Shown here in pieces: positions 27,508 through 36,095 of a DNA stretch of 64,000 nt; position 1 is the stretch's first letter; the number at the start of each line of letters is the position of its first letter. The stretch covers positions 62,001-126,000 of the forward strand of contig NZ_FRCH01000006.1 of assembly GCF_900142825.1 (NCBI RefSeq), given 5' to 3'. The translations under genes were made by a program, and so were the position numbers. Below the pieces are notes generated by a model, which saw only the letters and a list, made by a program, of their open reading frames with translations, was not told the origin of the DNA and made no database searches. The stretch is from Rhodanobacter sp. OK091 (GTDB lineage Bacteria; Pseudomonadota; Gammaproteobacteria; Xanthomonadales; Rhodanobacteraceae).

Positions 27508-29292
27508 TCAATGCGAGGCTGCCTCGCGGCGCGGCTGGGCGTCGGCATCGTCCAGCGCCTTGGCCACACGCTGCTGTTCCCGGTGCAACTGTTCTGGCAG
27601 GCGCGGAGTGAAGGTTTGCAGATACTCGCCGATCGCGGCCAGCTCGGTCTGCCAGCCGGCGTTGTCGACATCGAGCAGCTCATCGAGCTGGGCAGGGTGG
27701 AGCTTGAGGCCGTCCAGCCTGAGTTCGCCGTCGGCCGGCAGAATGCCGATCGGGGTTTCGGTGCCATCGACGCGCTTCTCGACGCGATCGATCATCCACT
27801 CCAGCACGCGCAAGTTGTCGCCGAAGCCCGGCCACAGGAACTTGCCGTCCTTGCCCTTGCGGAACCAGTTGACGTGGAACACCTTCGGCAACCGGGCGCC
27901 GGGCTGATCGAGGGACAGCCAGTGTGCGAAGTAGTCGCCGTAGTGGTAGCCGCAGAACGGCTTCATCGCCATCGAGTCGCGGCGCAGCACACCGACCGCG
28001 CCGGTAGCGGCAGCGGTGGTTTCCGACCCCATCGCGGCACCCATCAGCACGCCGTGGCTCCAGTCTTGTGCCTCCATCACCAGCGGCAGCAGCGACGGCC
28101 GGCGACCGCCGAACACGATGGCGCTGATCGGCACGCCTTGCGCTTCTTCAGCCTTGTCCGACCAGGTCGGGCATTGCTTTGCACTGACCGTGAAGCGCGA
28201 GTTCGGATGGGCAGCGGGGCCATTGGCCGCGTCGTACGGGCGGCCCTGCCAGTCGGTGACCGGCGTGCCGTGCAGGCCTTCCCACCACGGCTGATTGTCG
28301 GCGGTGAGGGCGACGTTGGTGAAGATGGTGTCGTGCGAGATGCTCCTCAGCGCGTTCGGATTGGTGGCGTCGCTGGTACCCGGTGCCACGCCGAAGAAGC
28401 CGGCTTCCGGATTGATCGCGTACAGCCGGCCATCGGCGCCGGGGCGCATCCAGCAGATATCGTCGCCCACCGTCCACACCTTCCAGCCATCCTGGAGGTA
28501 GCTTGCCGGCGGAATCAGCATCGACAGATTGGTCTTGCCGCAGGCGGACGGGAACGCGGCGGCGATGTAATGCGTTTCGCCACGCGGGTTTTCTATGCCG
28601 ACGATCAACATGTGCTCGGCCAGCCAGCCCTCCGCACGAGCCTGGTTGCTGGCGATGCGCAGCGCGTGGCACTTCTTGCCCAGCAACGCATTACCGCCAT
28701 AACCGGAGCCGTAGGACTTGATCGACAGCTCGGCCGGGAAGTGCATGATCCAGCGGCGCGCAGGGTCGAGTTCGCCCGTCGAATGCAGGCCTTTGACGAA
28801 CGTGCCCTCGCGCTCGATCCGCGCCTGCGCGGCCGTGCCCATACGGGTCATGATCTTCATGTTGGCGACCACGTAGGGACTGTCGGTGATCTCCACGCCA
28901 CAGCGCGCCAGCGGCGAATCGATCGGCCCCATGCAGTAGGGGATCACGTACATCGTGCGGCCTTCCATGCAGCCATCGAACAGCGCATCGATCTTCGCGT
29001 GTGCTTCGGCCGGGGCCATCCAGTGATTGTTCGGGCCGGCATCCTGCTCGTCAGGGTGGCAGACGAAGGTCAGGTGCTCGACACGGGCCACGTCGGAAGG
29101 ATGGGAGCGGTGCAGATAGCAGCCCGGGTGAGTCTGCTGGTTCAATTCGATCAAAGTGCCGGTCTGCAGCATCTGCTGTACCAGCGTCTGGTATTCGGCG
29201 TCCGAGCCGTCACACCAGTGAATCCGGGCCGGACGCGTCAGCGCCGCCACGTCGTTTACCCAATGCTGTAGCGCTTCCAGGCTGCTAGCCAT
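27508..29292 (-). CDS. pckG: Phosphoenolpyruvate carboxykinase (GTP)
   Basis: A 594-aa gluconeogenic enzyme converting oxaloacetate and GTP to phosphoenolpyruvate, CO2 and GDP. It has the GTP-type kinase-1a loop with the reactive cysteine (FPSACGKTNLSMLIPP), the substrate segment SYGSGYGGNALLGKKCHALR and VNWFRKGKDGKFLWPGFG. Length is normal for the GTP family. An inverted repeat, TTGCAAG/CTTGCAA, lies upstream at 29351-29368. Confidence 0.97.
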   Translation of the reverse strand: MASSLEALQHWVNDVAALTRPARIHWCDGSDAEYQTLVQQMLQTGTLIELNQQTHPGCYLHRSHPSDVARVEHLTFVCHPDEQDAGPNNHWMAPAEAHAKIDALFDGCMEGRTMYVIPYCMGPIDSPLARCGVEITDSPYVVANMKIMTRMGTAAQARIEREGTFVKGLHSTGELDPARRWIMHFPAELSIKSYGSGYGGNALLGKKCHALRIASNQARAEGWLAEHMLIVGIENPRGETHYIAAAFPSACGKTNLSMLIPPASYLQDGWKVWTVGDDICWMRPGADGRLYAINPEAGFFGVAPGTSDATNPNALRSISHDTIFTNVALTADNQPWWEGLHGTPVTDWQGRPYDAANGPAAHPNSRFTVSAKQCPTWSDKAEEAQGVPISAIVFGGRRPSLLPLVMEAQDWSHGVLMGAAMGSETTAAATGAVGVLRRDSMAMKPFCGYHYGDYFAHWLSLDQPGARLPKVFHVNWFRKGKDGKFLWPGFGDNLRVLEWMIDRVEKRVDGTETPIGILPADGELRLDGLKLHPAQLDELLDVDNAGWQTELAAIGEYLQTFTPRLPEQLHREQQRVAKALDDADAQPRREAASH

Positions 29293-29350
29293 CGTGCCCT
29301 CTAGGTCTTCAGAAAAATTGAACCGGAACGGTAGTTTGCGTGCACTGGTA

Positions 29351-29368
29351 TTGCAAGGTTTCTTGCAA
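29351..29368. promoter_or_regulatory. Inverted repeat upstream of pckG
   Basis: TTGCAAG-GTTT-CTTGCAA (7-bp arms, 4-base spacer) lies 60-76 bases upstream of the pckG start, in its likely promoter region. It looks like a dimeric repressor or activator site; the regulator is unknown. Confidence 0.35.
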
Positions 29369-29373
29369 CAAAA

Positions 29374-29393
29374 ACGGCGCCAGTTGGCGCCGT
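29374..29393 (-). terminator. Intrinsic terminator of the TetR gene
   Basis: ACGGCGCC-AGTT-GGCGCCGT forms a perfect 8-bp stem. Read on the minus strand it is followed by TTTTTGTTGC, about 22 bases after the TetR gene stop. Confidence 0.75.
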
Positions 29394-29415
29394 GCGGGGA
29401 TATTTCCGTTGTAGA

Positions 29416-29994
29416 TCAGGCCGGAATAAGTGTCGCGATCATGTGCTCCACGTAGGCGTCGAATTCCTCGTGATTGATACGCGGCAGGCCCAGAGTGAAA
29501 TTCAGCTGCAGGAATCCGACATAGGCGGCATAGGTCAGCCGCGCTCGATTCAATGCCTGCTGCGCCGGCAAACCGGCTTCGCGATACGCGGTGGTCAGAA
29601 ATTCCATTCGCCGCTGCGACACGCGCGCCATCACCGGCACCACCTGCGGATGATCCAACGCCTTCAGCAGCGCGGCGTAGACGCGATGCGGCTGCAGTTC
29701 GTGCGCAACGCGACGGAACAACTCGGGCAGGCGTTTGCGTGGATCGGTGATCTGCTCGATCTGGCCCAGCACTTCACGTTCGCCGTACTGCTCCCAGCGT
29801 TCCAGCGCGGCATTCAGCAAAGCTTCGCGGGTACGGAAATGCCAGTAGAAGCTGCCCTTGGTCACACCCAGCTGGCGGGCCAGCGCCTCCACGGCCAGGG
29901 CGCCGACGCCTTGTTCGGCGATCAGGTGCAGGGCGGCGAGTTCCCAATCCTCGGCTGACAGGCGGGTGCGTTCTGGCTTGGTGCTGACATTCAT
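29416..29994 (-). CDS. TetR-family transcriptional regulator
   Basis: A 192-aa repressor. The N-terminal helix-turn-helix reads AALHLIAEQGVGALAVEALA and RQLGVTKGSFYWHFRTREALL, a textbook TetR signature. The C-terminal ligand domain is not assignable. It is divergent from the hydrolase-fadE-thioesterase genes. Two 15-bp palindromes stand in the divergent region, so it probably controls that lipid operon and itself (FadR/PsrA-like role, inferred). The start at MNVSTKPERTRLS fits the family. Confidence 0.9.
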   Translation of the reverse strand: MNVSTKPERTRLSAEDWELAALHLIAEQGVGALAVEALARQLGVTKGSFYWHFRTREALLNAALERWEQYGEREVLGQIEQITDPRKRLPELFRRVAHELQPHRVYAALLKALDHPQVVPVMARVSQRRMEFLTTAYREAGLPAQQALNRARLTYAAYVGFLQLNFTLGLPRINHEEFDAYVEHMIATLIPA

Positions 29995-29998
29995 GTGC

Positions 29999-30042
29999 GT
30001 ATGGTAGCCATACCCCGTGTATTTGTAATGGGTACGACCCAT
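29999..30042. promoter_or_regulatory. Two palindromic operator candidates in the TetR divergon
   Basis: GTATGG-TAG-CCATAC (29999-30013) and ATGGGT-ACG-ACCCAT (30028-30042) each have perfect 6-bp arms and a 3-base spacer. Their centres are 29 bp apart. The first lies just before the TetR start codon. Size and placement fit TetR-family operators. Confidence 0.5.
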
Positions 30043-30133
30043 CCGGCTGATTGGGCTGGCTATTTTCAGGTCGCACGGGGTTCGCCGATGGGGCGGTTGA
30101 CGGCGCTCGCCGAGGCAATCCATACTCTTCCGT

Positions 30134-31033
30134 ATGGTTTCCGACATCCCATCTCTTCCTACCATCAACCGTTTTCCCGTTGCCGACCTGAGCTTGGCGG
30201 TGGAGACGCGCCATCCGGCCGGCCATCCGACGCTGCTGTTCGCGCACGGCTTCGGCCAGACCCGCGGCGCCTGGAGCGGTGCGGCTGCGGCGCTGGCCGA
30301 TGCGGGTTGCCGCTGCGTGACATTCGACACCCGCGGGCATGGTGAAAGCGATCGCGTGGTCAACGGTGATTACCACATGGACCAGTTCGCCGATGACTTG
30401 CTGCGGATGGCCGCAGCGCAGCCGCAGCCGCCGATCCTGGTCGGCGCATCGATGGGCGGCTTGCTCGGTATCGTGCTCGCCGGCGAAGTGCGGCCGACGC
30501 CGTTCCGTGCGCTGGTTCTGGTCGATATCACGCCGCGCTGGGAAACCGCCGGGGTGGAACGCATTCTTGCCTTCATGCAGGCCCATCCGGACGGCTTCGC
30601 GAACTACACCGAGGCGGCCGAACAGATCGCCGTGTACCTGCCGCAGCGGCGCGAGCGCAAGAGCGAGGAACAACTGCGCCCGCTGCTGCGCGAAGGTGCC
30701 GATGGTCGGCTGCGCTGGCACTGGGATCCGGCGTTGCTGGCCGGCGGCGTGGTGCAGGAGAGCGAGCGCTATCAGCCGCGCCTGCAGGCCGCCGCGGCGA
30801 AGATCGACGTGCCGGTCCTGCTGCTGTCCGGTGCGCGCAGCGACGTAGTCTCGCGCGCCACCGTCGATGAGTTTCTGCAACTGGTGCCGCATGCCCGGCA
30901 TGTGGAACTGCCGCACGCCACGCACATGGTGGCGGGCGACGCGAACGATGCGTTCACCCGCGAAGTCGCCCGCTTCGTGCAGAGTCTTGTTCCATCTGTC
31001 GACCGGCGGCACGCCGGCGCTGTCCAACCGTGA
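30134..31033 (+). CDS. Alpha/beta-hydrolase
   Basis: A 299-aa hydrolase. The oxyanion HGFGQTR region follows strand 3. The nucleophile is Ser106 in GASMGG, and the C-terminal catalytic His is in LPHATHMVAGD. The acid is probably the Asp in GARSDVVSR. It heads an operon with an acyl-CoA dehydrogenase and a thioesterase-fold protein, so an ester or thioester lipid substrate is plausible. Confidence 0.88.
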   Translation: MVSDIPSLPTINRFPVADLSLAVETRHPAGHPTLLFAHGFGQTRGAWSGAAAALADAGCRCVTFDTRGHGESDRVVNGDYHMDQFADDLLRMAAAQPQPPILVGASMGGLLGIVLAGEVRPTPFRALVLVDITPRWETAGVERILAFMQAHPDGFANYTEAAEQIAVYLPQRRERKSEEQLRPLLREGADGRLRWHWDPALLAGGVVQESERYQPRLQAAAAKIDVPVLLLSGARSDVVSRATVDEFLQLVPHARHVELPHATHMVAGDANDAFTREVARFVQSLVPSVDRRHAGAVQP

Positions 31034-31045
31034 TGAGGTGCTGAG

Positions 31046-33493
31046 ATGCCCGTGATACTGACCTTGCTGGCGGCGCTGATTGCCACCGGCGCCTGTGCCT
31101 ACCACCGCAGCAGCCTCCGCACCTGGGCGATCGCCACGACTGTCACGACGCTGGTGGTGGGCTTGATCGCGCATACGCCGTGGACGACGATCCTCTTGCT
31201 GATCATCGAACTGGCCATCGCGGTGCCGCTGCTGCTGGTGGATTTCCGCCGCCGGCAGATCAGCGCGCCGCTGCTGAAACTGTTCGCCAGCGTCACCCCG
31301 AAACTGTCCGACACCGAGCAGACCGCACTGGAAGCGGGCACCGTCGGTTTCGAGGGCGAGCTGTTCTCCGGCAAGCCGGACTGGCATGAGCTGCTCAAGC
31401 AGCCGAAGCCCGAACTGAGCGTGGAAGAACAGGCGTTCCTCGACGGCCCGGTGGAAGAGCTGTGCGGCATGATCGACGACTGGCAGATCACTCACGAGCT
31501 GGCCGACCTGCCGCCGAACGTGTGGGAGTTCATCAAGAAGAACCGCTTCTTCGGCATGATCATCCCGAAGCAGTACGGCGGCCTGCAGTTCTCCGCGCTG
31601 GCGCATTCGGCGGTGCTGCAGAAGCTGGCCACGATGTCGGCCACGGTGGCCTCGACCGTCGCCGTGCCGAACTCGCTGGGGCCGGCCGAGCTGCTGCTGC
31701 ATTACGGCAGCGATGAACAGAAGAGCTACTACCTGCCGCGACTGGCCGTGGGCGACGAGATCCCGTGCTTCGCGCTGACTGGTCCGTATGCCGGTTCCGA
31801 CGCCACCTCGATTCCCGACTTCGGCATCGTCTGCAAGCAGACGGTCGATGGCGTCGACACGCTAGGCATCAAGCTGACGTTCGACAAGCGCTACATCACG
31901 CTGGCGCCGATCGCCACCGTGGTCGGACTGGCATTTCGCATGTACGACCCGGAGCATCTGCTCGGCGACAAAGACGATCTGGGCATCACGTTGGCATTGC
32001 TGCCGCGTTCCACGCCGGGCCTGCAGATCGGTCGCCGTCACTTCCCATTGAACGTGCCGTTCCAGAACGGCCCGGTCCACGGCAAGGACATGTTCGTGCC
32101 GCTGTCCACCCTGATCGGTGGCCCGCACATGGCCGGCCACGGCTGGCGCATGCTGGTCGAATGCCTGTCGGTGGGGCGTGCGATTTCGCTGCCGTCCAAC
32201 GCCACTGGCGCGCTGCGCGGTGCGGTGGCATCGGTCGGCGCGTATGCGCGCATGCGCAAGCAGTTCGGCCTGGCGATCGCCCGCTTCGAAGGCGTCGAGG
32301 AGGCGCTGGCGCGCATCGGTGGCCTGACCTACGCCACAGCAGCACTGTCGCGCGCCACCGCCGCCGCGGTCGACCGGGGCGAGAAGCCGGCCGTGCCGTC
32401 GGCCATCGCGAAATACCACGCCACCGAATGGGGCCGGCAAGTGGCCGGCGACGCGATGGATGTGCTCGGCGGCAAGGGCGTGCAGCTCGGTCCGAACAAC
32501 TACGCCGGCCGGGCATGGCAAGGCGTGCCGATCGCGATCACCGTGGAAGGCGCCAACATCATGACGCGCAGCCTGATGATCTTCGGTCAGGGCGCGATCC
32601 GCTGCCATCCGTACGTGCTGAAGGAAATGCAGGCGCTGTCGATCACCGATCGCGGCGAGCAGCTGAAGACGTTCGATCGCCTGCTGTTCGGCCATCTCGG
32701 TTTCGGTGTGTCCAACGCGGTGCGCAGCCTGGTGCTGGGCCTGACCGGTTCGCGCCTCGGCGAGAGTGCCGGCGATGCGTACACCCGCCGCTACTATCGC
32801 AAGCTCGACCGCTACTCCGCCGCGTTGGCGCTGTGTTCGGACGTGTTCATGGGTGTGCTCGGCGGCAAACTGAAGTTCAAGGAGAAGCTGTCCGCGCGCC
32901 TGGGCGACGTGCTGAGCTATCTGTACATCGCCAGCGCCATGTTGAAACGCTACGAAGACACCGGCCGGCCGGAAGCGGATCGCCCGCTGCTGGCATGGGC
33001 GTTCCACCAGTGCGTGTGGAACATGCAGATGGCGCTGGATGGCGCGATCCGCAATTTCCCGCTGAAGCCGGTGTCGTGGCTGTTGCGCGCGCTGGTGTTT
33101 CCGTTCGGTCGTCGCGAAGTGCCGCCTTCCGATCGTCTCGGTCGCCGCGTCGCCGCATTGATCACCGCACCCAGCGAGGCACGCGATCGCCTGCTCGAAT
33201 GGGTGTATCTGACTCCGACGGCGAACAACACGGTCGGCCGCATGAACGCCTTGTTGCCGGACGTGATCATGGCCGAACCGGTCGACCGCAAATTCGGCAA
33301 GGCGCAGAAGGGCGGCCAGTTCAAGTCACACGATTACATGGATCAGCTGGCGGAAGCGGAGCAGGCCGGCGTGCTGAATGCCAGTGAGGTCGCACTGCTC
33401 AGACGCGTGCGCGAAGGCGTGTTCGAGTTCATCTCGGTGGATGATTTCGAGCCGGACGAGCTGCGCGCATTCAAGACACGCGCGGACAAGTAG
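31046..33493 (+). CDS. fadE: Acyl-CoA dehydrogenase, FadE type
   Basis: An 815-aa membrane-anchored acyl-CoA dehydrogenase of the long FadE class (E. coli FadE is 814 aa). Two hydrophobic segments at the N-terminus (about residues 2-48) precede the dehydrogenase core (FFGMIIPKQYGGLQFSALAHS, then CFALTGPYAGSDA and VDRGEKPAVPSAIAKYHATE). A C-terminal DUF1974-like extension follows. It catalyses the first step of beta-oxidation; electrons would pass via ETF to the ETF-QO encoded at 1325. It lies 12 bases after the hydrolase gene. Confidence 0.95.
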   Translation: MPVILTLLAALIATGACAYHRSSLRTWAIATTVTTLVVGLIAHTPWTTILLLIIELAIAVPLLLVDFRRRQISAPLLKLFASVTPKLSDTEQTALEAGTVGFEGELFSGKPDWHELLKQPKPELSVEEQAFLDGPVEELCGMIDDWQITHELADLPPNVWEFIKKNRFFGMIIPKQYGGLQFSALAHSAVLQKLATMSATVASTVAVPNSLGPAELLLHYGSDEQKSYYLPRLAVGDEIPCFALTGPYAGSDATSIPDFGIVCKQTVDGVDTLGIKLTFDKRYITLAPIATVVGLAFRMYDPEHLLGDKDDLGITLALLPRSTPGLQIGRRHFPLNVPFQNGPVHGKDMFVPLSTLIGGPHMAGHGWRMLVECLSVGRAISLPSNATGALRGAVASVGAYARMRKQFGLAIARFEGVEEALARIGGLTYATAALSRATAAAVDRGEKPAVPSAIAKYHATEWGRQVAGDAMDVLGGKGVQLGPNNYAGRAWQGVPIAITVEGANIMTRSLMIFGQGAIRCHPYVLKEMQALSITDRGEQLKTFDRLLFGHLGFGVSNAVRSLVLGLTGSRLGESAGDAYTRRYYRKLDRYSAALALCSDVFMGVLGGKLKFKEKLSARLGDVLSYLYIASAMLKRYEDTGRPEADRPLLAWAFHQCVWNMQMALDGAIRNFPLKPVSWLLRALVFPFGRREVPPSDRLGRRVAALITAPSEARDRLLEWVYLTPTANNTVGRMNALLPDVIMAEPVDRKFGKAQKGGQFKSHDYMDQLAEAEQAGVLNASEVALLRRVREGVFEFISVDDFEPDELRAFKTRADK

Positions 33494-33582
33494 AACGCCG
33501 GCAAGCGTGCACGTCGTGGCCCGTGCCTGATGGGTTTCACACGCCATCAGCGTCGGGCCGGCTTTTTCCTGGAGAGTCGCCG

Positions 33583-34065
33583 ATGAGCGCACCCGTGCTT
33601 TCGCTGTATCGTCGCATCACACGTTGGCCCGCGGGTCACTGGCTCTTTTCGCGACTGATCTGTTTCAAGGCACCTTATTTCGCCACGATCGCGCCGCGAT
33701 TCGTGGCGCTGGAACCAGGGCGTTGCGAAGTGCGCATCCGCGACCGCCGGCGCGTGCACAACCACATCGGTACCGTGCACGCGATCGCACTGTGCAACCT
33801 GGCCGAACTCAGTGCCGGCGTGATGACCGACGCGACCATTCCGGCCAACATGCGCTGGATTCCTAAGGGCATGACGGTGGAGTACCTGGCCAAGGCCAAG
33901 GGCGCCATGCATGCCGAGGCCACTCCCGAGAATGCTGCGGTGGAGTCGCCCGGTGGCTACGCATGGCCGGTGAAGGTGAGCGTGCGCAACGATGCCGGCG
34001 AGGAAGTGTTCCGCGCCCGCATCGACATGTGGGTATCGCCGCGCACGCGGGCGGCGGCGACTTAG
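33583..34065 (+). CDS. Hotdog-fold thioesterase-like protein (DUF4442 type)
   Basis: A 160-aa protein starting at MSAPVLSLYRRITRWPAG after GGAGAG. The HNHIGTVHAIALCNLAELSAG segment matches the hotdog-fold central helix of PaaI/DUF4442 proteins. It probably hydrolyses or binds acyl-CoA. It is the third gene of the hydrolase-fadE unit and might recycle CoA during fatty-acid breakdown. Confidence 0.82.
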   Translation: MSAPVLSLYRRITRWPAGHWLFSRLICFKAPYFATIAPRFVALEPGRCEVRIRDRRRVHNHIGTVHAIALCNLAELSAGVMTDATIPANMRWIPKGMTVEYLAKAKGAMHAEATPENAAVESPGGYAWPVKVSVRNDAGEEVFRARIDMWVSPRTRAAAT

Positions 34066-34150
34066 CCGGTTGCGACCTGCACGCGCGAGGCCAAGCCCAG
34101 CGCCGCTATCCAGCCTCGCCTCGATAACGTGTTGTTTGTCGCGGATGGGC

Positions 34151-35152
34151 TCAGCTCGCCAGCACGCAGCGGTTCTTGCCGCCGCGCTTGGCTGTGTACA
34201 TGGCGCGGTCGGCGGCCTGGATCAGTTGCTCGTTGGCGTCGGGGCGATCGTCGGGAGCGTACGGCGCGATGCCGATGCTGGCGCTGACGCACACTTCGAC
34301 CAGACGGTCGTCGAAACGCAGCATGTAGGGCTCGCCCAGGGTTCGGCACAATTTCTGGCAGAGCTGCAGCGCCTGATGCGGATCTTCGACGTCTTCCAGG
34401 ATCAGCGCGAATTCGTCGCCGCCCAGTCGCGCCACCGTGTCATTGCTGCGCAGATGCGTGGACAGCCGCGCCGCGATTTCCTGCAACAGCGCATCGCCGG
34501 CCGGATGGCCGTGTTCGTCGTTGACGCCCTTGAAGCCATCGATGTCGATGAAGGCCAGCGCGAAGTGGCCATGGTGGCGGTGTGCATGCTGGATCGCCAC
34601 CTGAAGGCGATCGTTGAACAGCATGCGATTGGGCAGGCCGGTCAGTATGTCGTGGCTGGCCTGATGACGCACCATGGCCTCGACCAGTTCGCGCTCGGCG
34701 ATTTCGCGGGTGAGCTGCTGGTTGCGCTCGGCCAGCTCGGCCATGGTCTGCTGCAGTTCGGCGCGCACCGCATACAGCTCCAGGAATACGCGCACCTTCG
34801 ATTGCAGGATCACGTCGTTGATCGGCTTGGCGATGTAATCCACCGCGCCTGAGCGGTAGCCCTTGAGCCGGTTCAGGTCGTCGGCATAGGCCGCGGTGAC
34901 GAAGATGATCGGCGTCTCGCGCAGCTGCTCGGCCTCGGCCAGCAGCGCGGCCACCTCGAAACCGTCCATGTCGGGCATGTTGACGTCGAGCAGGATCAGC
35001 GCGAAGTGGTGATCCAGGCACAACGCCAGCGCCTCGTTGCCGCTGCGCGCCTCGATGATCTGTGCGCCGCTGCGGGCAAGCAGCCGCCGCATCGCGATCA
35101 GGTTGGCGGCGGTGTCGTCGACGACCAGGATTTTCGGCGGCATCGTGTTCAT
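34151..35152 (-). CDS. Response regulator with GGDEF output (diguanylate cyclase)
   Basis: A 333-aa protein. The receiver domain occupies residues 1-125 with phosphoacceptor Asp56 (LILLDVNMPDMDG) and the conserved Lys in AKPINDV. A coiled-coil linker (residues 128-155) joins it to a GGDEF domain (about 165-333) with intact ARLGGDEFALILED. It is the last gene of a signalling operon with a hybrid kinase and CheR, so c-di-GMP synthesis is the likely output of that pathway. Confidence 0.93.
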   Translation of the reverse strand: MNTMPPKILVVDDTAANLIAMRRLLARSGAQIIEARSGNEALALCLDHHFALILLDVNMPDMDGFEVAALLAEAEQLRETPIIFVTAAYADDLNRLKGYRSGAVDYIAKPINDVILQSKVRVFLELYAVRAELQQTMAELAERNQQLTREIAERELVEAMVRHQASHDILTGLPNRMLFNDRLQVAIQHAHRHHGHFALAFIDIDGFKGVNDEHGHPAGDALLQEIAARLSTHLRSNDTVARLGGDEFALILEDVEDPHQALQLCQKLCRTLGEPYMLRFDDRLVEVCVSASIGIAPYAPDDRPDANEQLIQAADRAMYTAKRGGKNRCVLAS

Positions 35153-35187
35153 GTCGGTGACCGGGCGGCTTGCCTCTTGGCTCCACC

Positions 35188-36090
35188 TTAACCGCTACCC
35201 CTGCCATCCTGCGTGAACGGGAGCACTGTCCCATCAAACTCGATCGAGGCCGGCCGGTGGCCGCGCCGGTACAGCCGCAGGGCGGCGTCGAGCACGCTGA
35301 AGTCGGCGGCCGCCGGCGAGAAGTCCAGGCTCTCGCGCAGCCCCAGACAGAGGTAGCCGCCACGCACCAGGCTGTCATGGAACAGCTCCAGCGTGCGGTT
35401 CTGCAACGGCGCGGAAAAATAGATCAGCACGTTGCGGCACACCACCAGGTTCGCCTCGCAGAACACCTTGTCGGCCACCAGGTTGTGGCTGGCAAAGGTG
35501 ATGTGGCGACGCAGCCGCTGGTCGAGCTTGATGAAGTTGTAGCGTGCGCTGTAGTAATCCGCCAGCGAGCGCTCGCCGCCCGCTTCCAGGTAGTTGCGCG
35601 ACCACAGCTGGGCGTCCCTGGCCGGATAAATGCCTTCGTGCGCGCGGCGCAAGGCGTCGGCATTGAAGTCGGTGGCGAAGATATGGCTGCGCTCGTACAG
35701 CCCGGCCTCGTCCAGCAGGATCGCCAGCGAATAGGCTTCCTGTCCGTAAGCGCAGCCGGCCTGCCAGATGGTGATCTGCGGGTACGACGCCAGCATCGGC
35801 AGCACCTGTTCGCGCAGCGCCCGGAACACCGGCGGGTCGCGAAACATTTCCGACACCGGGACCGACAGCCCCTGTATCACCACTGCCACGAAGTCCGGCT
35901 CGTGCAGCAGGCGCGTGGTCAGCTCGCTGATGTTGCCGCAGCGGTGATCGCGCGCCAGCTGGCGCACGCGCCGGATCAGCGAGGCCGGCGCATATTGGCT
36001 GAAGTCGTGGCCGTGACGCCGCTTCAGCGCCTGCACGAACAAATCCAGTTCGATCCGTTCCAGTTCGCTGGCCGCAGTCGACGCAGGCAT
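35188..36090 (-). CDS. CheR-type protein methyltransferase
   Basis: A 300-aa SAM-dependent glutamate methyltransferase. The N-terminal helical CheR domain is followed by the catalytic domain with FRDPPVFRALREQVLP, the SAM motif region WQAGCAYGQEAYSLAI and VCRNVLIYFS. The SAM motif departs from the usual GCSTGEE(P)YS, with Ala-Tyr for Ser-Thr and Gln for the first Glu. The start 36090 (MPASTAASELERIELD) follows the kinase stop by 5 bases. No CheB or chemoreceptor gene is adjacent, so the substrate is unknown. Confidence 0.88.
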   Translation of the reverse strand: MPASTAASELERIELDLFVQALKRRHGHDFSQYAPASLIRRVRQLARDHRCGNISELTTRLLHEPDFVAVVIQGLSVPVSEMFRDPPVFRALREQVLPMLASYPQITIWQAGCAYGQEAYSLAILLDEAGLYERSHIFATDFNADALRRAHEGIYPARDAQLWSRNYLEAGGERSLADYYSARYNFIKLDQRLRRHITFASHNLVADKVFCEANLVVCRNVLIYFSAPLQNRTLELFHDSLVRGGYLCLGLRESLDFSPAAADFSVLDAALRLYRRGHRPASIEFDGTVLPFTQDGRGSG

Positions 36091-36095
36091 TGCGC

